Assembly (NCBI RefSeq): GCF_021117275.1
Contig: NZ_CP088245.1
Span: 4,005,501-4,069,500 of the forward strand
Source of the DNA: Metabacillus sp. B2-18
Lineage (GTDB): Bacteria > Bacillota > Bacilli > Bacillales > Bacillaceae
Length of the DNA stretch: 64,000 bases
Direction of reading: 5' to 3'
Positions 1 through 9,154 of the stretch are shown here, piece after piece. The translations under genes were made by a program, and so were the position numbers. The notes beneath the pieces are model-generated. The model was not told the origin of the DNA and did no database searches. It was given only the letters and a program-made list of their open reading frames with translations. Position 1 is the first letter of the stretch. The number at the start of each line of letters is the position of its first letter.

Positions 1-228
1 ATAAATACCCGCAGATTCATTGTAGGCAGGGACAAGAATGGAGACAGGCTTTGTAAATTCAGATTGAAGCAATTCTTCATAAGGTTCGACCTCATCTAAC
101 TCATAATTTTTACGTATATTGAGTAGGGAAATAACAAGCATTGCTCCATACACAACAATAATGATGATCATGTAGATAAAGATAAACCAACTACCAACTA
201 CCAAAAAACTAGACCAATTAATATTCAA
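1..228 (-). CDS. Family 2 glycosyltransferase, N-terminal part (runs off the left edge)
   Basis: Only the first 76 codons are inside the window. The translation has a hydrophobic stretch (SWFIFIYMIIIIVVYGAMLV), a short charged linker, and then VSILVPAYNESAG, the nucleotide-sugar binding start of GT2 glycosyltransferases of the PgaC/IcaA/BcsA type. Known family members polymerise or transfer sugars at the inner face of the membrane. The likely start is TTG at 226-228 behind GGAGGG, with short spacing; it overlaps the 3' end of the HEAT-repeat gene by 11 bases, which suggests translational coupling. Its place behind a diguanylate cyclase gene suggests c-di-GMP-linked polysaccharide synthesis, but that is inference. 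The substrate is unknown and the catalytic part lies outside the window. Confidence 0.72.
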   Translation of the reverse strand, partial: MNINWSSFLVVGSWFIFIYMIIIIVVYGAMLVISLLNIRKNYELDEVEPYEELLQSEFTKPVSILVPAYNESAGIY

Positions 229-1264
229 CGCCCTCCTTTCCAAGCCATTCAAGGGCCATATCCTTTGCAAAACCATCATTGGATTCTGATACGACTTTTC
301 GTAATAGATCTACCCCACCCTTAAACTGTAAAATTGCTTTGGCTGCCTCAGAACGAACAACATATTCACGATCAGATAATAATGAAACTAACCGATCTTT
401 AAATGGACTTAGTCTTCTAACACCAGCAACTTTTGCCGCCATCATTCGAACTTGCCAGCTTGTTGACTCAAAGAACTTACTTAATATAGCTTCGTCTATT
501 GGTGCCCCTGTGTTAGCAAATGCCTTTAAAGCTCTAATTCTTAACTCTTCATCACTATTTTCAAGTAATTTTTGAATTAGGTTAATATAATGTAAATATT
601 GCTTTTTCCCGATCGTTTCAATTATCATGTATTGCATTTGTTTTGATAATGCACCAAAGTCATCTGCTAGTTCATTAAAGTGCTCTTCTTTCAAGAGAGA
701 TAAAATAGATAATAGCGTGAAATTTGAAATAGCTGGATCAACATTCTTTAAATAATAAACAATCTGATCATCATGAAATTTAGCAAAAAGATTTAACATC
801 TGAAATTTTTCAGTACGTGTTACATTTTTTTTAGCATATAATTTATGTAGCTCACCTACAAAGTGATTCATATAAAAATCCTCAATAGAGTATAGAGCGT
901 TCATTCTTAGGCTCCATCTCCGCTGCTTTAGTTCACTTTTTATATAATTTGTTAAGTGCTTATTTGCAAATCCGCTTATTTTTCCTTTTACATCCTCACT
1001 ATCAAGTACATTAGAATATTCATTAAGCAATTCAATTAGTGCGATAAATTTCTCTTCTGTTTTATCAGGTTGTAAACTCCCTTCTTTACCCGATTGTAGA
1101 AAATGAAACATATCTAAGCGATATGTTTCTTTAAGATCGTCAATTTTTTTCCTTTTTTGATTATGAAAATGCTTTATAATAAGCAAATACGTAAACAAAC
1201 TAATTAAGATAAAAAACATTGCCAGAAATAAAATAAAAAGCACTACTAAACTTATCTCAAACAT
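218..1264 (-). CDS. Membrane-anchored HEAT-repeat protein
   Basis: 348 aa. Residues 5-30 form one strong N-terminal membrane segment; the rest is helical and from about residue 200 onward shows HEAT-like repeats (SDEELRIRALKAFANTG, TSWQVRMMAAKVAGVRRL, DREYVVRSEAAKAILQF). Such repeats act as protein-protein scaffolds. It sits one base after the REC-GGDEF gene and overlaps the glycosyltransferase start, so the three form one operon. HEAT proteins next to GT2 enzymes probably help assemble or control a polysaccharide synthase; this is inferred from context. No catalytic motif is visible and I do not recognise a named orthologue. Confidence 0.8.
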   Translation of the reverse strand: MFEISLVVLFILFLAMFFILISLFTYLLIIKHFHNQKRKKIDDLKETYRLDMFHFLQSGKEGSLQPDKTEEKFIALIELLNEYSNVLDSEDVKGKISGFANKHLTNYIKSELKQRRWSLRMNALYSIEDFYMNHFVGELHKLYAKKNVTRTEKFQMLNLFAKFHDDQIVYYLKNVDPAISNFTLLSILSLLKEEHFNELADDFGALSKQMQYMIIETIGKKQYLHYINLIQKLLENSDEELRIRALKAFANTGAPIDEAILSKFFESTSWQVRMMAAKVAGVRRLSPFKDRLVSLLSDREYVVRSEAAKAILQFKGGVDLLRKVVSESNDGFAKDMALEWLGKEGVEY

Positions 1265-1265
1265 A

Positions 1266-2878
1266 TTACTTCATCCTCTTAATTAAGTGACCTAATCGGG
1301 TTTCAAGCTCTAATAATTTAAACGGCTTTGTTATATAATCATCGGCCCCAAGCTGTAAGGCTCTAAAGATGTCATGTTCACTTTTTCGGGATGTTAGCAT
1401 CATCACTGTAAATCTTTCCTGATATTGAAGACTTCTTAATTTCTGTAATACTTCCAATCCATCCATTCTCGGCATCATGCCATCAAGTATGAGTAAATAT
1501 GGATCTTTGTTGTTAAGATGCCACCCTGCTTCCATAAACTCCATACCATCTTTAAAGGTTTTAATATCAAGTGTAAATCCATCTGTAAACTTACTTTTAC
1601 TGATTAAGTCCTCAAGCATTGTGCGAATAATTGGGTCATCATCAATAATTCCAATGTGAATTGGTTTCTTAGTATATTTAACATTATTTACAGCAGCCAC
1701 TTTCACCTGATTTCTACCAGCCTGTTTCGCCTCGTAAAGTGCTCCATCTGCAATATCGATATTTCTTTTTAGCTCTAACTGAGTTGGGTGAACTTCATGA
1801 ATTCCTGCAGAGAACGAATTATAGAATTTTGAATCTCCAAAACGAAAAGCAGTGTTGGAGAACTCCTTTAAAATCCGCTCAATAACAAGTTTCGCCTCAT
1901 TAGCTTCTGTTTCAGGCAGAAGGATAATAAATTCCTCACCACCATAACGAATAATGGTGTCATTAATTCTTAGGCCCCTTCTAACAACATCAGCGAATGT
2001 GCTAAAACCTCATCACCTACGATATGACCGTATGTGTCATTCACTTGTTTAAAATGATCTAAATCAACAAGCACTAAGCAAAATGGCTCATATCTTCTAT
2101 TTAAATTACTAACCAAGCGTTCATAAGTTTGAGCTAAAAATTTCCTGTTATAAACCCTTGTTAGCTCATCGATTAACATTACATCGTCAACAGCTTGTTT
2201 TCGCTCAAGTTGGCGGTTTATTCTTACAATAAATTCATCCATTTCCAAAGGTTTTTGTATGAAATCATCTGCGCCCAGCTTATAGCTTTTCATTCTGATT
2301 TCCTTTGATTTATCAACACTAATCATAATTGTCGGAATAAACTGTTGCTTCATTTTTTCCTTTATTTGCAACAGTACATCTAGTCCATTTTTATCTTTCA
2401 TATGAACATCAATAACAACACAGTCAGGATTCAAGTCATAATAGGAATTAATAGCACGGTCTGGGTCAGCAACAGCAATCACCACCCAGCCTTCTTTCTC
2501 TAATTCATCCTTAAGGTACATTAATAATGCTGTATCATCGTCTATGAGCAAAATAAGGTTTTTATCTTCATACTCTTTTTTGTTCTCAATAATTTCATCA
2601 ACATTGGAATATTCTTCATAATAAATAATGGAAATAAGGGGTAGCAAAAAAGATTGCAATTCCTCTTTGTCCCAAACTCGTTCTTCATGCTCCTTTAAAT
2701 GGCTCATCAATTCTTGGGCCATATCTCCTGCTTCAGAAAATCCAATGGTTGCAGCAGTTCCAGATATGGAGTGAAGGAAACGATAAAGTTCTTTATGTTG
2801 AATTTCTTGTTGTTCATTTAACCAAGCTTCAAGCTGTTTTCGTACATTTTTAATTAATGTTTGCAAATATTTACTCAT
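1266..2878 (-). pseudogene. Hpt-REC-GGDEF-REC diguanylate cyclase, split by a 1-nt frameshift
   Basis: Two reading frames join into one protein of about 537 aa. The 5' frame (1970-2878) gives an Hpt-like domain (LHSISGTAAT, His36), a receiver domain (IDDD; phospho-Asp in VVIDVHM) and the start of GGDEF (DLDHFKQVNDTYGHIVGDEVLAH), then runs out of frame. The -1 partner resumes as ADVVRRGLRINDTIIRYGGEEF and continues to a second receiver domain (GIIDDDP, LILDGMMP) ending at 1266. Adding one T to CATTCGCTGAT (near 1996) restores the full frame. The active-site GGEEF is intact, so the break is recent or a sequencing error. The ATG at 2878 has AGGAGAGG upstream. The C-terminal 146 aa could be translated alone as a receiver protein, but I see no good ribosome site for it. 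Confidence 0.85.
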
Positions 2879-2948
2879 TGGCCTCTCCTACTCAAAACGA
2901 ATATTTACATTTATCTCTTCTATCCATATAACCATATTTTAGGGGGGA

Positions 2949-2977
2949 ATTCTAGAAAAAAGTTTATATTTTGACAA
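2949..2977 (-). promoter_or_regulatory. SigA-type promoter for the cyclase/HEAT/GT2 operon
   Basis: On the minus strand TTGTCA is followed after exactly 17 bases by TAGAAT, about 70 bases upstream of the ATG at 2878. Both hexamers match the vegetative consensus at five of six positions. Confidence 0.6.
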
Positions 2978-2996
2978 GATTCGACTTTCGAAACAC

Positions 2997-3680
2997 TTAT
3001 TCTCTGTTCCCCTGCGAAAAGATCGCAATAAACTTTACTAATTGCAGCAAGGAAAGCAAGGCAGCGGCCACATAAGTTAAAGCAGCAGCACTTAATACTT
3101 TACTTACCCCTCTTTCCTCATTATTAACAATCATTCCTTCAGAAAGCATTAATCTTTTTGCTCTTGAGCTTGCATTAAATTCTACTGGCAACGTAATAAG
3201 CTGAAAGGCTACAACTGCTGAGAAAAAGATGATCCCTAAGCCAATTAAATTTAAACTTCCTAATAAAAAGCCACCAAATAACAAAAATGGCGCAATACCT
3301 GAAGTAAAGTTCACAATTGGAAACATTTTATGTCGTAAAACGAGTGCACCGTATGCTTCACGATGTTGAATAGCATGACCAACCTCGTGTGCTGCAACAG
3401 AAATCGCTGCAATTGATTGACTTCCATAGACTGAATCCGATAATCTAACAGCTTTTTTTAAGGGATCATAATGATCCGTTAAAGAACCCCTCACATGTTC
3501 AACAGGTACGTCTGATAACCCGTTTCGGTCAAGTAACTGCCTTGCAATCTCAGCCCCAGTCATATGAGAAGATGCCGACACTTTAGCATACTTTTCAAAA
3601 TTCCCCTTAACTCGAAACTGCGCCCATAATGAAAGACCAAAAGCAATAATGATTAAAAAATCCAATGGATGGAAAAACAT
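2997..3680 (-). CDS. yugP: YugP-family membrane zinc metalloprotease (copy 1)
   Basis: 227 aa. Hydrophobic N-terminal segment (residues 6-22), zinc-protease motif HEVGH at residues 98-102, then at least two further membrane segments (about 122-165 and 200-222). This is the Zn-dependent membrane protease family 2 fold of B. subtilis YugP; the physiological substrate is not established. It keeps the B. subtilis place next to yugO. A second, very similar copy of the same length lies at 47129-47812, so the window holds a paralogous pair. Confidence 0.9.
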   Translation of the reverse strand: MFFHPLDFLIIIAFGLSLWAQFRVKGNFEKYAKVSASSHMTGAEIARQLLDRNGLSDVPVEHVRGSLTDHYDPLKKAVRLSDSVYGSQSIAAISVAAHEVGHAIQHREAYGALVLRHKMFPIVNFTSGIAPFLLFGGFLLGSLNLIGLGIIFFSAVVAFQLITLPVEFNASSRAKRLMLSEGMIVNNEERGVSKVLSAAALTYVAAALLSLLQLVKFIAIFSQGNRE

Positions 3681-3851
3681 TGTTGATATCCTCCCTACAA
3701 CAGATACTTGATTATGGTTAGTTTAATCAAAACATTGATTTCTACCATACAAAATTTCATATGGTTTCTTTTGCTTAATCCGCAAACTATAAACAGAAGG
3801 TGTACATACTAAAATATGCTTAAATAAATCGCTGTCACTCCAACTGTCTTT

Positions 3852-4030
3852 TTGAAGGCTGCTCGTTGATTTTAAAAACATAGTGCAATGGAGCGGAAGA
3901 CACTTGACTCCTGCGGGAGGTAGAGGAAAGGCCGAGACCCCGCAGGCAAAGCCGAGGAGGCTTGGCTCCCTCCCCGCGGAAAGCAAGTGTCTGGAGCGCA
4001 ATGGAACGACCTCGTTAAAACGAACAGATT
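3852..4030. repeat. GC-rich palindromic intergenic repeat of Bacillaceae type
   Basis: The 450-base gap between yugP and mstX holds a GC-rich block (CTCCTGCGGGAGG, CCCCGCAGG, CTCCCTCCCCGCGG) flanked by inverted arms: GAGCGGAAGACACTTG near 3891 and CAAGTGTCTGGAGCGC near 3984. Composition is unlike the AT-rich surroundings. Such blocks occur scattered between genes in many Bacillaceae. It shows open frames only as a by-product of its high GC. The rest of the gap (3681-3850, 4031-4120) shows nothing I can name. Confidence 0.7.
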
Positions 4031-4138
4031 TATAAGACCAAGCAAGATAAGAGTTTTTGTGTAGAACTAATTTTAGAATACATTCTTTTTTTAGAATAAT
4101 TTAAAGCTTCAAATGCTAAAAGTTAGGAAGTGAAACTG

Positions 4139-4384
4139 TTGAAAGTAAATGAAGAAGAAAAGAAATTACTTAGTGAAGCAATCGATAAAATGAATGAAGG
4201 GTTAGACTCCTTTATTGGTTTTTATAATGATTCTGAAGAAGATAAGGCACTTATTGAATTCTCAGAGGATACAATTGAGACGATTGAAAAGGCCATTGAA
4301 ACATATGGAAAAGACGAGGTAACAGCCAAAATTAATACAATTATTAAAGAAGTTTTATCTTTTATACCAAATAAGAAAGGATGA
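4139..4384 (+). CDS. mstX: Mistic (MstX), membrane-associating protein encoded ahead of YugO
   Basis: 81 aa from the TTG at 4139 (an in-frame GTG lies at 4130, but it is too close to the AGGA ribosome site). The sequence is highly acidic and helical, with the Mistic core EAIDKMNEGLDSFIGFYNDSE and, further on, KINTIIKEVLSF. B. subtilis Mistic has 110 aa and associates with the membrane without a signal or hydrophobic segments; it helps insertion of the YugO channel. This is the shorter form that lacks the N-terminal extension. It lies nine bases before yugO in the same operon. Confidence 0.85.
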   Translation: MKVNEEEKKLLSEAIDKMNEGLDSFIGFYNDSEEDKALIEFSEDTIETIEKAIETYGKDEVTAKINTIIKEVLSFIPNKKG

Positions 4385-4393
4385 GTTCACAAC

Positions 4394-5389
4394 ATGGCAA
4401 AATCAAATAAAACCATCACACAATGGTTGCGTTGGCCAATTCATTTTCGTATTACCCTTATCGTTCTACTCATCATTTTAGTGTTTGGTGAAATCATTAC
4501 TCTTATCGAGCCAAACGAGTTTCCAACAACATTTGATGGAATTTGGTGGGCTGTTGTAACTGTCTCCACTGTTGGATTTGGCGATTATGTCCCACAAACG
4601 TACCTTGGAAGAGGCATCGCTATGTTAATGATTTTAGCTGGAGCTAGTTTTGTAACCGCTTATTTTGCTAGCGTTTCTTCAGCTGCGATTAAAAGACAGC
4701 ACTCCTACCTTGAAGGAAATGTGACGTTTTCGGGTAAAAATCATGTGATTTTAATTGGGTGGAATGAAAAAGCAAATGAAATGATTGACTCATTAAAAAC
4801 CGTTAAGCCATATAAACAAATTGTCTTAATAGATGACTCATTAAAAGAATCGCCATTAATTGAAAATGTTCATTTTATCCGTGGAAATGCTGCCAATGAA
4901 CAAACTTTACTTAAAGCGAATATCCAAGAAGCTGATGCAGCTATCATCACTGCTGATCAGCACAAAAATGAACAAGATGCTGATATGAACTCTATTCTTG
5001 TCCTGCTATCCCTAAAAGGACTAAATCCAAATTTATACTGTGTGATTGAATTGCTAACAGAACAGCAAGCAAATAATGCTAGCAGAGCCGGAGCAAATGA
5101 AATTATTAAGTCTTATAAATTAACAAGTCACTTTATTATGAGTAGTTACTTAGCGAAAAACGGTTTGTCATCATTTTATTCTGAGCTTAACCCTGCGAGC
5201 GGTAATTTATTTCAAGTTCTTCCGGTAAATAAAGAGCTGATTGGCAAAACCTTCAAAGACGCAAGTCACCAACTCCTCGAAAAAGAATCTATTTTAATTG
5301 GCATAAAAAGAGGAGAGGACACGAAAGTAAATCCGCCCCTCTCCTTTGAAATACAAGATCATGATTCACTAATAGTGTTTACTCACTAG
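4394..5389 (+). CDS. yugO: YugO potassium channel with RCK domain
   Basis: 331 aa. Membrane helix at about 20-38, pore loop with the selectivity filter TVGFGD at residues 59-64, second helix at about 72-93, then a cytoplasmic RCK N-domain (VILIGWNEKANEM from about 117) and an RCK C-domain at the end. This is the two-helix MthK-like layout. In B. subtilis YugO conducts K+ and is needed for electrical signalling in biofilms. It is cotranscribed with mstX. Its last four bases overlap the end of the convergent yugN. Confidence 0.93.
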   Translation: MAKSNKTITQWLRWPIHFRITLIVLLIILVFGEIITLIEPNEFPTTFDGIWWAVVTVSTVGFGDYVPQTYLGRGIAMLMILAGASFVTAYFASVSSAAIKRQHSYLEGNVTFSGKNHVILIGWNEKANEMIDSLKTVKPYKQIVLIDDSLKESPLIENVHFIRGNAANEQTLLKANIQEADAAIITADQHKNEQDADMNSILVLLSLKGLNPNLYCVIELLTEQQANNASRAGANEIIKSYKLTSHFIMSSYLAKNGLSSFYSELNPASGNLFQVLPVNKELIGKTFKDASHQLLEKESILIGIKRGEDTKVNPPLSFEIQDHDSLIVFTH

Positions 5390-5790
5390 TCAAGCAATAC
5401 AGCCTCTAATTCCTTAACAAGCGCCTTCCCTAAATCAATATATTCTTCAGGGAAGGTTGCATCTTTATCTTGCGGCTCCTGGAATTGATCAAAAGATGCA
5501 CTAAAATTCCCAATATGCACATGGTCATCTAATCCAATTTGATATTTATGAGATAAAAGAAAGGGTGTACCCAATTCAATTGTTGTATTTCTAGAATCAA
5601 GCTGTCCATCCACAGATGTAAATGGAACCCTCAAGAATTGATAACCTACTTCAGAATCAATTTTATAATCAAAGTAGCCATGATCATAATCCCAATTTCC
5701 ACCTATCGTATAGCCTAAAGGTTTAAGCTCCTGCTCTAGGTCATATAATTGAAATGTTTGTCCTTCTAACCTTGAACGAACTTCAATCAT
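5386..5790 (-). CDS. yugN: YugN-like protein
   Basis: 134 aa, same length and place as B. subtilis YugN. Soluble, acidic, no signal peptide; conserved stretch LKPLGYTIGGNWDYDHGYFDYKID near the N-terminus. The function of the family is not established. Start ATG behind AAAGGAGG with good spacing. Its start overlaps the end of a 58-codon frame upstream. Confidence 0.85.
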   Translation of the reverse strand: MIEVRSRLEGQTFQLYDLEQELKPLGYTIGGNWDYDHGYFDYKIDSEVGYQFLRVPFTSVDGQLDSRNTTIELGTPFLLSHKYQIGLDDHVHIGNFSASFDQFQEPQDKDATFPEEYIDLGKALVKELEAVLLD

Positions 5791-5963
5791 AGCAAATCCT
5801 CCTTTGTCTTAGACCTGTTAATGCTACATTTCTTCTTGCAGGTTTCGTGACCTCTTTCTAAAACAAAGCCTGCTCTACTAAAGAAATGGCTTAACATTGC
5901 CTTTTCCTTAGATTTGCCTAATATAAGAAAATCATGACCATTAAAACGAAAAAAGGCCGACAT
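5787..5963 (-). CDS. Small ORF between pgi and yugN (58 aa), uncertain
   Basis: ATG at 5961-5963 starts a frame MSAFFRFNGHDFLILGKSKE... that ends on TGA overlapping the yugN ATG (ATGA-type junction). The middle reads like protein (SHFFSRAGFVLERGHETCKKKC). Against it: the start lies inside the hairpin that looks like the pgi terminator, and the ribosome site (AAGGGT) is weak. No family recognised. Confidence 0.35.
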   Translation of the reverse strand: MSAFFRFNGHDFLILGKSKEKAMLSHFFSRAGFVLERGHETCKKKCSINRSKTKEDLL

Positions 5964-5974
5964 TATTGTCGACC
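5949..5974 (-). terminator. pgi terminator
   Basis: GGTCGACA-ATAA-TGTCGGCC hairpin (one G-T pair) followed on the minus strand by TTTTTTCG, 12 bases after the pgi stop. Confidence 0.75.
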
Positions 5975-5985
5975 CTTGTTCAAAA

Positions 5986-7338
5986 TTATTTTTCTAAGCG
6001 TTTTTCAAGTTCTGCTTTCTTTTCTTCAAAGCCAGGCTTTCCAAGTAAAGCGAACATGTTTACTTTATATGCTTCAACCCCCGGTTGATCAAATGGATTA
6101 ACTCCTAGAAGATAACCACTCATAGCACAAGCCTTTTCAAAGAAATACACTAAATATCCAAGTGTATATTCATCCATTTTTGGAATGCTTACTACTAGGT
6201 TAGGAACTCCACCATCAGTATGAGCCAACATCGTTCCTTGGAATGCCTTTTTGTTAACAAAGTCTACTGATTTACCAGCAAGATAATTCAAACCATCTAA
6301 ATCACTTTCTTCTTCTTCAATCGTTAATTCATGGCGAGGTGTCTCAACATTAATGACTGTTTCAAAAATGTCGCGACGTCCTTCTTGTACATATTGCCCT
6401 AAAGAGTGTAAGTCAGTTGAGAAGTTTGCTGAAGAAGGATAAATTCCTTTTTGGTCTTTTCCTTCACTTTCGCCAAATAATTGCTTCCACCATTCAGCAA
6501 AATACTGTAGACCTGGCTCATAGTTAATGAGCATTTCAATCGTTTTTCCTTTGTTGTATAAAACATTACGAACAGCAGCGTATTGATAAGCTGGATTTTC
6601 CTCAAGCTCAGATTTTCCGAAATCTTCACTTGCAGCTTGAGCACCCTTCATCATAGCTTCAATATCTACACCTGTTACAGCGATTGGTAATAACCCAACA
6701 GCCGTTAAGATTGAATAACGTCCACCAACATCATCTGGAATGATGAATGACTCGTACCCTTCTTCAGTTGCAAGTGTTTTCAAAGCACCACGCGCTTTAT
6801 CAGTTGTTGCATAAATACGTTGCTTCGCTTCAGATTTCCCATACTTTTCTTCAAGAAGCTTTCTAAAAATACGGAATGCTAGTGCGGGTTCAGTAGTTGT
6901 ACCAGATTTAGAAATAACATTAATCGAGAAATCTTTTCCTTCAAGTAAATCATGAAGATCCTTCATGTATGTAGAGCTGATGTTATTTCCTACAAAAATA
7001 ACTTGTGGAGCTTGTCTTTGTTCTTTTGATAAAGAATTATAAAAAGAATGATTAAGCATTTCAATGGCAGCACGTGCTCCTAAATAAGAACCACCAATTC
7101 CAATGACAAGAAGAACTTCTGAGTCGTTCTTAATTTTTTCAGCACTTTTTTGAATACGAGCAAATTCTTCTTTATCATAATTGTTAGGAAGATCTACCCA
7201 ACCTAAGTAGTCACTTCCAGCTCCTGTTTGCTCATGAATTGAATGATGAGCAACTTTCACAAAATCCCTTAAATATGTAAGTTCATGTTCGTTAAAAAAA
7301 GTTAAGGCACTAGAATAATCAAAGCTTACATGCGTCAT
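5986..7338 (-). CDS. pgi: Glucose-6-phosphate isomerase
   Basis: 450 aa, the usual Bacillus length. Interconverts glucose-6-phosphate and fructose-6-phosphate in glycolysis and gluconeogenesis; cytoplasmic. Sugar-phosphate binding stretches are visible: [44 protein letters not shown] and the HSLGQ region. The start ATG follows GGAGGAAAAATGTT. It has its own hairpin terminator and lies between yugN and yugJ as in B. subtilis. Confidence 0.97.
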   Translation of the reverse strand: MTHVSFDYSSALTFFNEHELTYLRDFVKVAHHSIHEQTGAGSDYLGWVDLPNNYDKEEFARIQKSAEKIKNDSEVLLVIGIGGSYLGARAAIEMLNHSFYNSLSKEQRQAPQVIFVGNNISSTYMKDLHDLLEGKDFSINVISKSGTTTEPALAFRIFRKLLEEKYGKSEAKQRIYATTDKARGALKTLATEEGYESFIIPDDVGGRYSILTAVGLLPIAVTGVDIEAMMKGAQAASEDFGKSELEENPAYQYAAVRNVLYNKGKTIEMLINYEPGLQYFAEWWKQLFGESEGKDQKGIYPSSANFSTDLHSLGQYVQEGRRDIFETVINVETPRHELTIEEEESDLDGLNYLAGKSVDFVNKKAFQGTMLAHTDGGVPNLVVSIPKMDEYTLGYLVYFFEKACAMSGYLLGVNPFDQPGVEAYKVNMFALLGKPGFEEKKAELEKRLEK

Positions 7339-7469
7339 AACATTTTTCCTCCAATGTTTGCTTTTTGTTTATAGCTATTAACAACTTTATCTAAACTACA
7401 TGTGTAAATCAAGTATAGATCTTTATGTAATCGCTAACATTTCCAATCTTTTCTGACAATTCATTTACA

Positions 7470-7507
7470 AAACAAGTAAACACGGGTATAACCCCGTGCT
7501 TACTTGT
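7470..7507 (-). terminator. yugJ terminator
   Basis: Long stem CAAGTAA/CACGGG with its complement, loop TATAA-like, followed by TTTTG on the minus strand just after the alcohol dehydrogenase stop. Confidence 0.8.
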
Positions 7508-7514
7508 TTGCATT

Positions 7515-8678
7515 TTATAAAGATGCTGTTAAGATCGCAACCACATCGTCTTTATTTAAAGATTTAAAATTACCGAATTCACCATTAATCATTGCTTTAT
7601 CAGCCATCAAATCAATGTTTTCATCATTAATATCATAATCCTTCAAACGATATGGTGCTCCAATGCTGCTCCAAAACTCACGAAGTTTATCAATTCCTTC
7701 AAGAGCTACAGATCGGTCGTCTTTACCAGTAGGATCAACATCAAAAACATTAACAGCCAGTTGTACAAAACGTGATACATTTTGATCTAAGTTATGCTTC
7801 ATCCAGTTCGGGAATAGAATGGCTAATCCACCAGCATGTGGAATATCGTATACAGCAGAAACAGCATGTTCAATATTATGACTTGCCCAATCTCCTCGAT
7901 ACCCCATTTGCAGTTGTCCATTTAACGCAATCGTACCAGAGTAAAGAAAGGTTTCACGAAGCTCGTAATTTTCTAAGTCATTTATTAGCTTAGGAGCTGT
8001 TTCAATAACCGTTTTTAATGTAGCCTCACAGAAACGATCTTGTAACGGTGTATTTGTTGTATGATGAAAGTATTGTTCGAAAACATGTGACATCATATCA
8101 ACAATACCATATATCGTTTGATCTTTTGGTACAGTGAACGTATTTACTGGATCCAATATTGAAAATTTAGGGAATGTTAAAGGACTTCCCCAACCATATT
8201 TTTCTTTTGTTTCCCAATTCGTAATAACAGAACCAGAGTTCATCTCAGAACCTGTTGCAGCTAATGTTAATACTGTACCAAATGGCACTGCTTCAGTAGG
8301 AATATGTTTCTTTGTCACAATATCCCAAGCATCTCCATCATATTTCGCCCCTACAGAAATAGCCTTAGTACAGTCTATTACACTTCCTCCACCTACAGCT
8401 AATATAAAATCAATGTTTTCTTTTTTACATATTTCAACGCCACGGTGAACCGTTGATAACCTAGGGTTTGGTTCTACTCCAGACAATTCAAAGATCTCAA
8501 GGTTGTTTTTTTCTAAAATTTGAACAACTTTATCATAGAGACCATTGCGCTTAATACTTCCTCCACCATATACAACAAGAACCTTTTTTCCGTACTTTGG
8601 AACTTCATTTTCAAGTTGTTCTACCTGTCCCTTACCAAAGATTAATTTAGTGGGATTATAGTATGTAAAATTATCCAT
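7515..8678 (-). CDS. yugJ: Iron-containing (NADH-dependent butanol-type) alcohol dehydrogenase
   Basis: 387 aa, matching YugJ in length. Rossmann-like coenzyme site [23 protein letters not shown] and the metal-binding part with [12 protein letters not shown] and [23 protein letters not shown] are visible; these His/Asp residues bind Fe2+ (or Zn2+) in the family. B. subtilis has two such genes side by side (yugJ, yugK); only one is present here, so the assignment to yugJ rather than yugK rests on length. Likely acts on aldehydes/alcohols in the cytoplasm. Confidence 0.88.
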   Translation of the reverse strand: MDNFTYYNPTKLIFGKGQVEQLENEVPKYGKKVLVVYGGGSIKRNGLYDKVVQILEKNNLEIFELSGVEPNPRLSTVHRGVEICKKENIDFILAVGGGSVIDCTKAISVGAKYDGDAWDIVTKKHIPTEAVPFGTVLTLAATGSEMNSGSVITNWETKEKYGWGSPLTFPKFSILDPVNTFTVPKDQTIYGIVDMMSHVFEQYFHHTTNTPLQDRFCEATLKTVIETAPKLINDLENYELRETFLYSGTIALNGQLQMGYRGDWASHNIEHAVSAVYDIPHAGGLAILFPNWMKHNLDQNVSRFVQLAVNVFDVDPTGKDDRSVALEGIDKLREFWSSIGAPYRLKDYDINDENIDLMADKAMINGEFGNFKSLNKDDVVAILTASL

Positions 8679-8822
8679 TTATATCGCCTCCATATTTAGA
8701 TTATGTAATTTCCTGATTTTATTGTAAAGAAATGTGCTTTTATTAAAATTTTCTTTGAATAGTTTTTTTGTTTTTTCGCAAGATATAAGTGTAGTTAACA
8801 ACTAAGGAGGTTGTAAAATAAA

Positions 8823-9053
8823 ATGAGCGCAATTCAACGTATAGCACTTGTACTTACGATAATAGGAGCAATTAACTGGGGACTAATTGGTTTTTTCCAA
8901 TTTGATCTAGTAGCAGCTATCTTCGGCGGCCAGGATTCAGCATTATCACGAATCATTTACGGTTTAGTTGGTATTGCTGGTTTAATCAATCTTGGTCTGT
9001 TATTCAAACCTTCTGAGGAAGTAGCAAGAGAACCTCGCCCAGAAGCTCGATAA
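8823..9053 (+). CDS. yuzA: YuzA, DUF378 small membrane protein
   Basis: 76 aa, two membrane helices (residues 7-35 and 43-62) with the family pattern GAINWGLIGFF and YGLVGIAGLINLGLL. Function unknown. Start ATG after AAGGAGGTTGTAAAATAAA. Same place and orientation as in B. subtilis. Confidence 0.85.
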   Translation: MSAIQRIALVLTIIGAINWGLIGFFQFDLVAAIFGGQDSALSRIIYGLVGIAGLINLGLLFKPSEEVAREPRPEAR

Positions 9054-9064
9054 GAGTGAAGAAA

Positions 9065-9097
9065 AAAGAGTTAACTTCGGTTAGCTCTTTTTTTATT
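9065..9097 (+). terminator. yuzA terminator
   Basis: AAAGAGTTAAC-TTCG-GTTAGCTCTTT hairpin with a T run, 12 bases after the yuzA stop. Confidence 0.85.
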
Positions 9098-9113
9098 TTT
9101 GATTAAAGGGAAT

Positions 9114-9145
9114 AAAAAAAGACGAACACCCTGTGTTCATCTTTT
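9114..9145 (-). terminator. yugI terminator
   Basis: GATGAACAC/GTGTTCGTC hairpin followed by TTTTTTT on the minus strand. Confidence 0.8.
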
Positions 9146-9154
9146 CTTCGTTCA

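Noticed and set aside
3723..4001. 92-aa open frame on the minus strand between yugP and mstX
   Set aside because: It runs through the GC-rich palindromic repeat, has no ribosome site, and is Pro/Cys/Leu-rich in the way random GC-rich DNA is.
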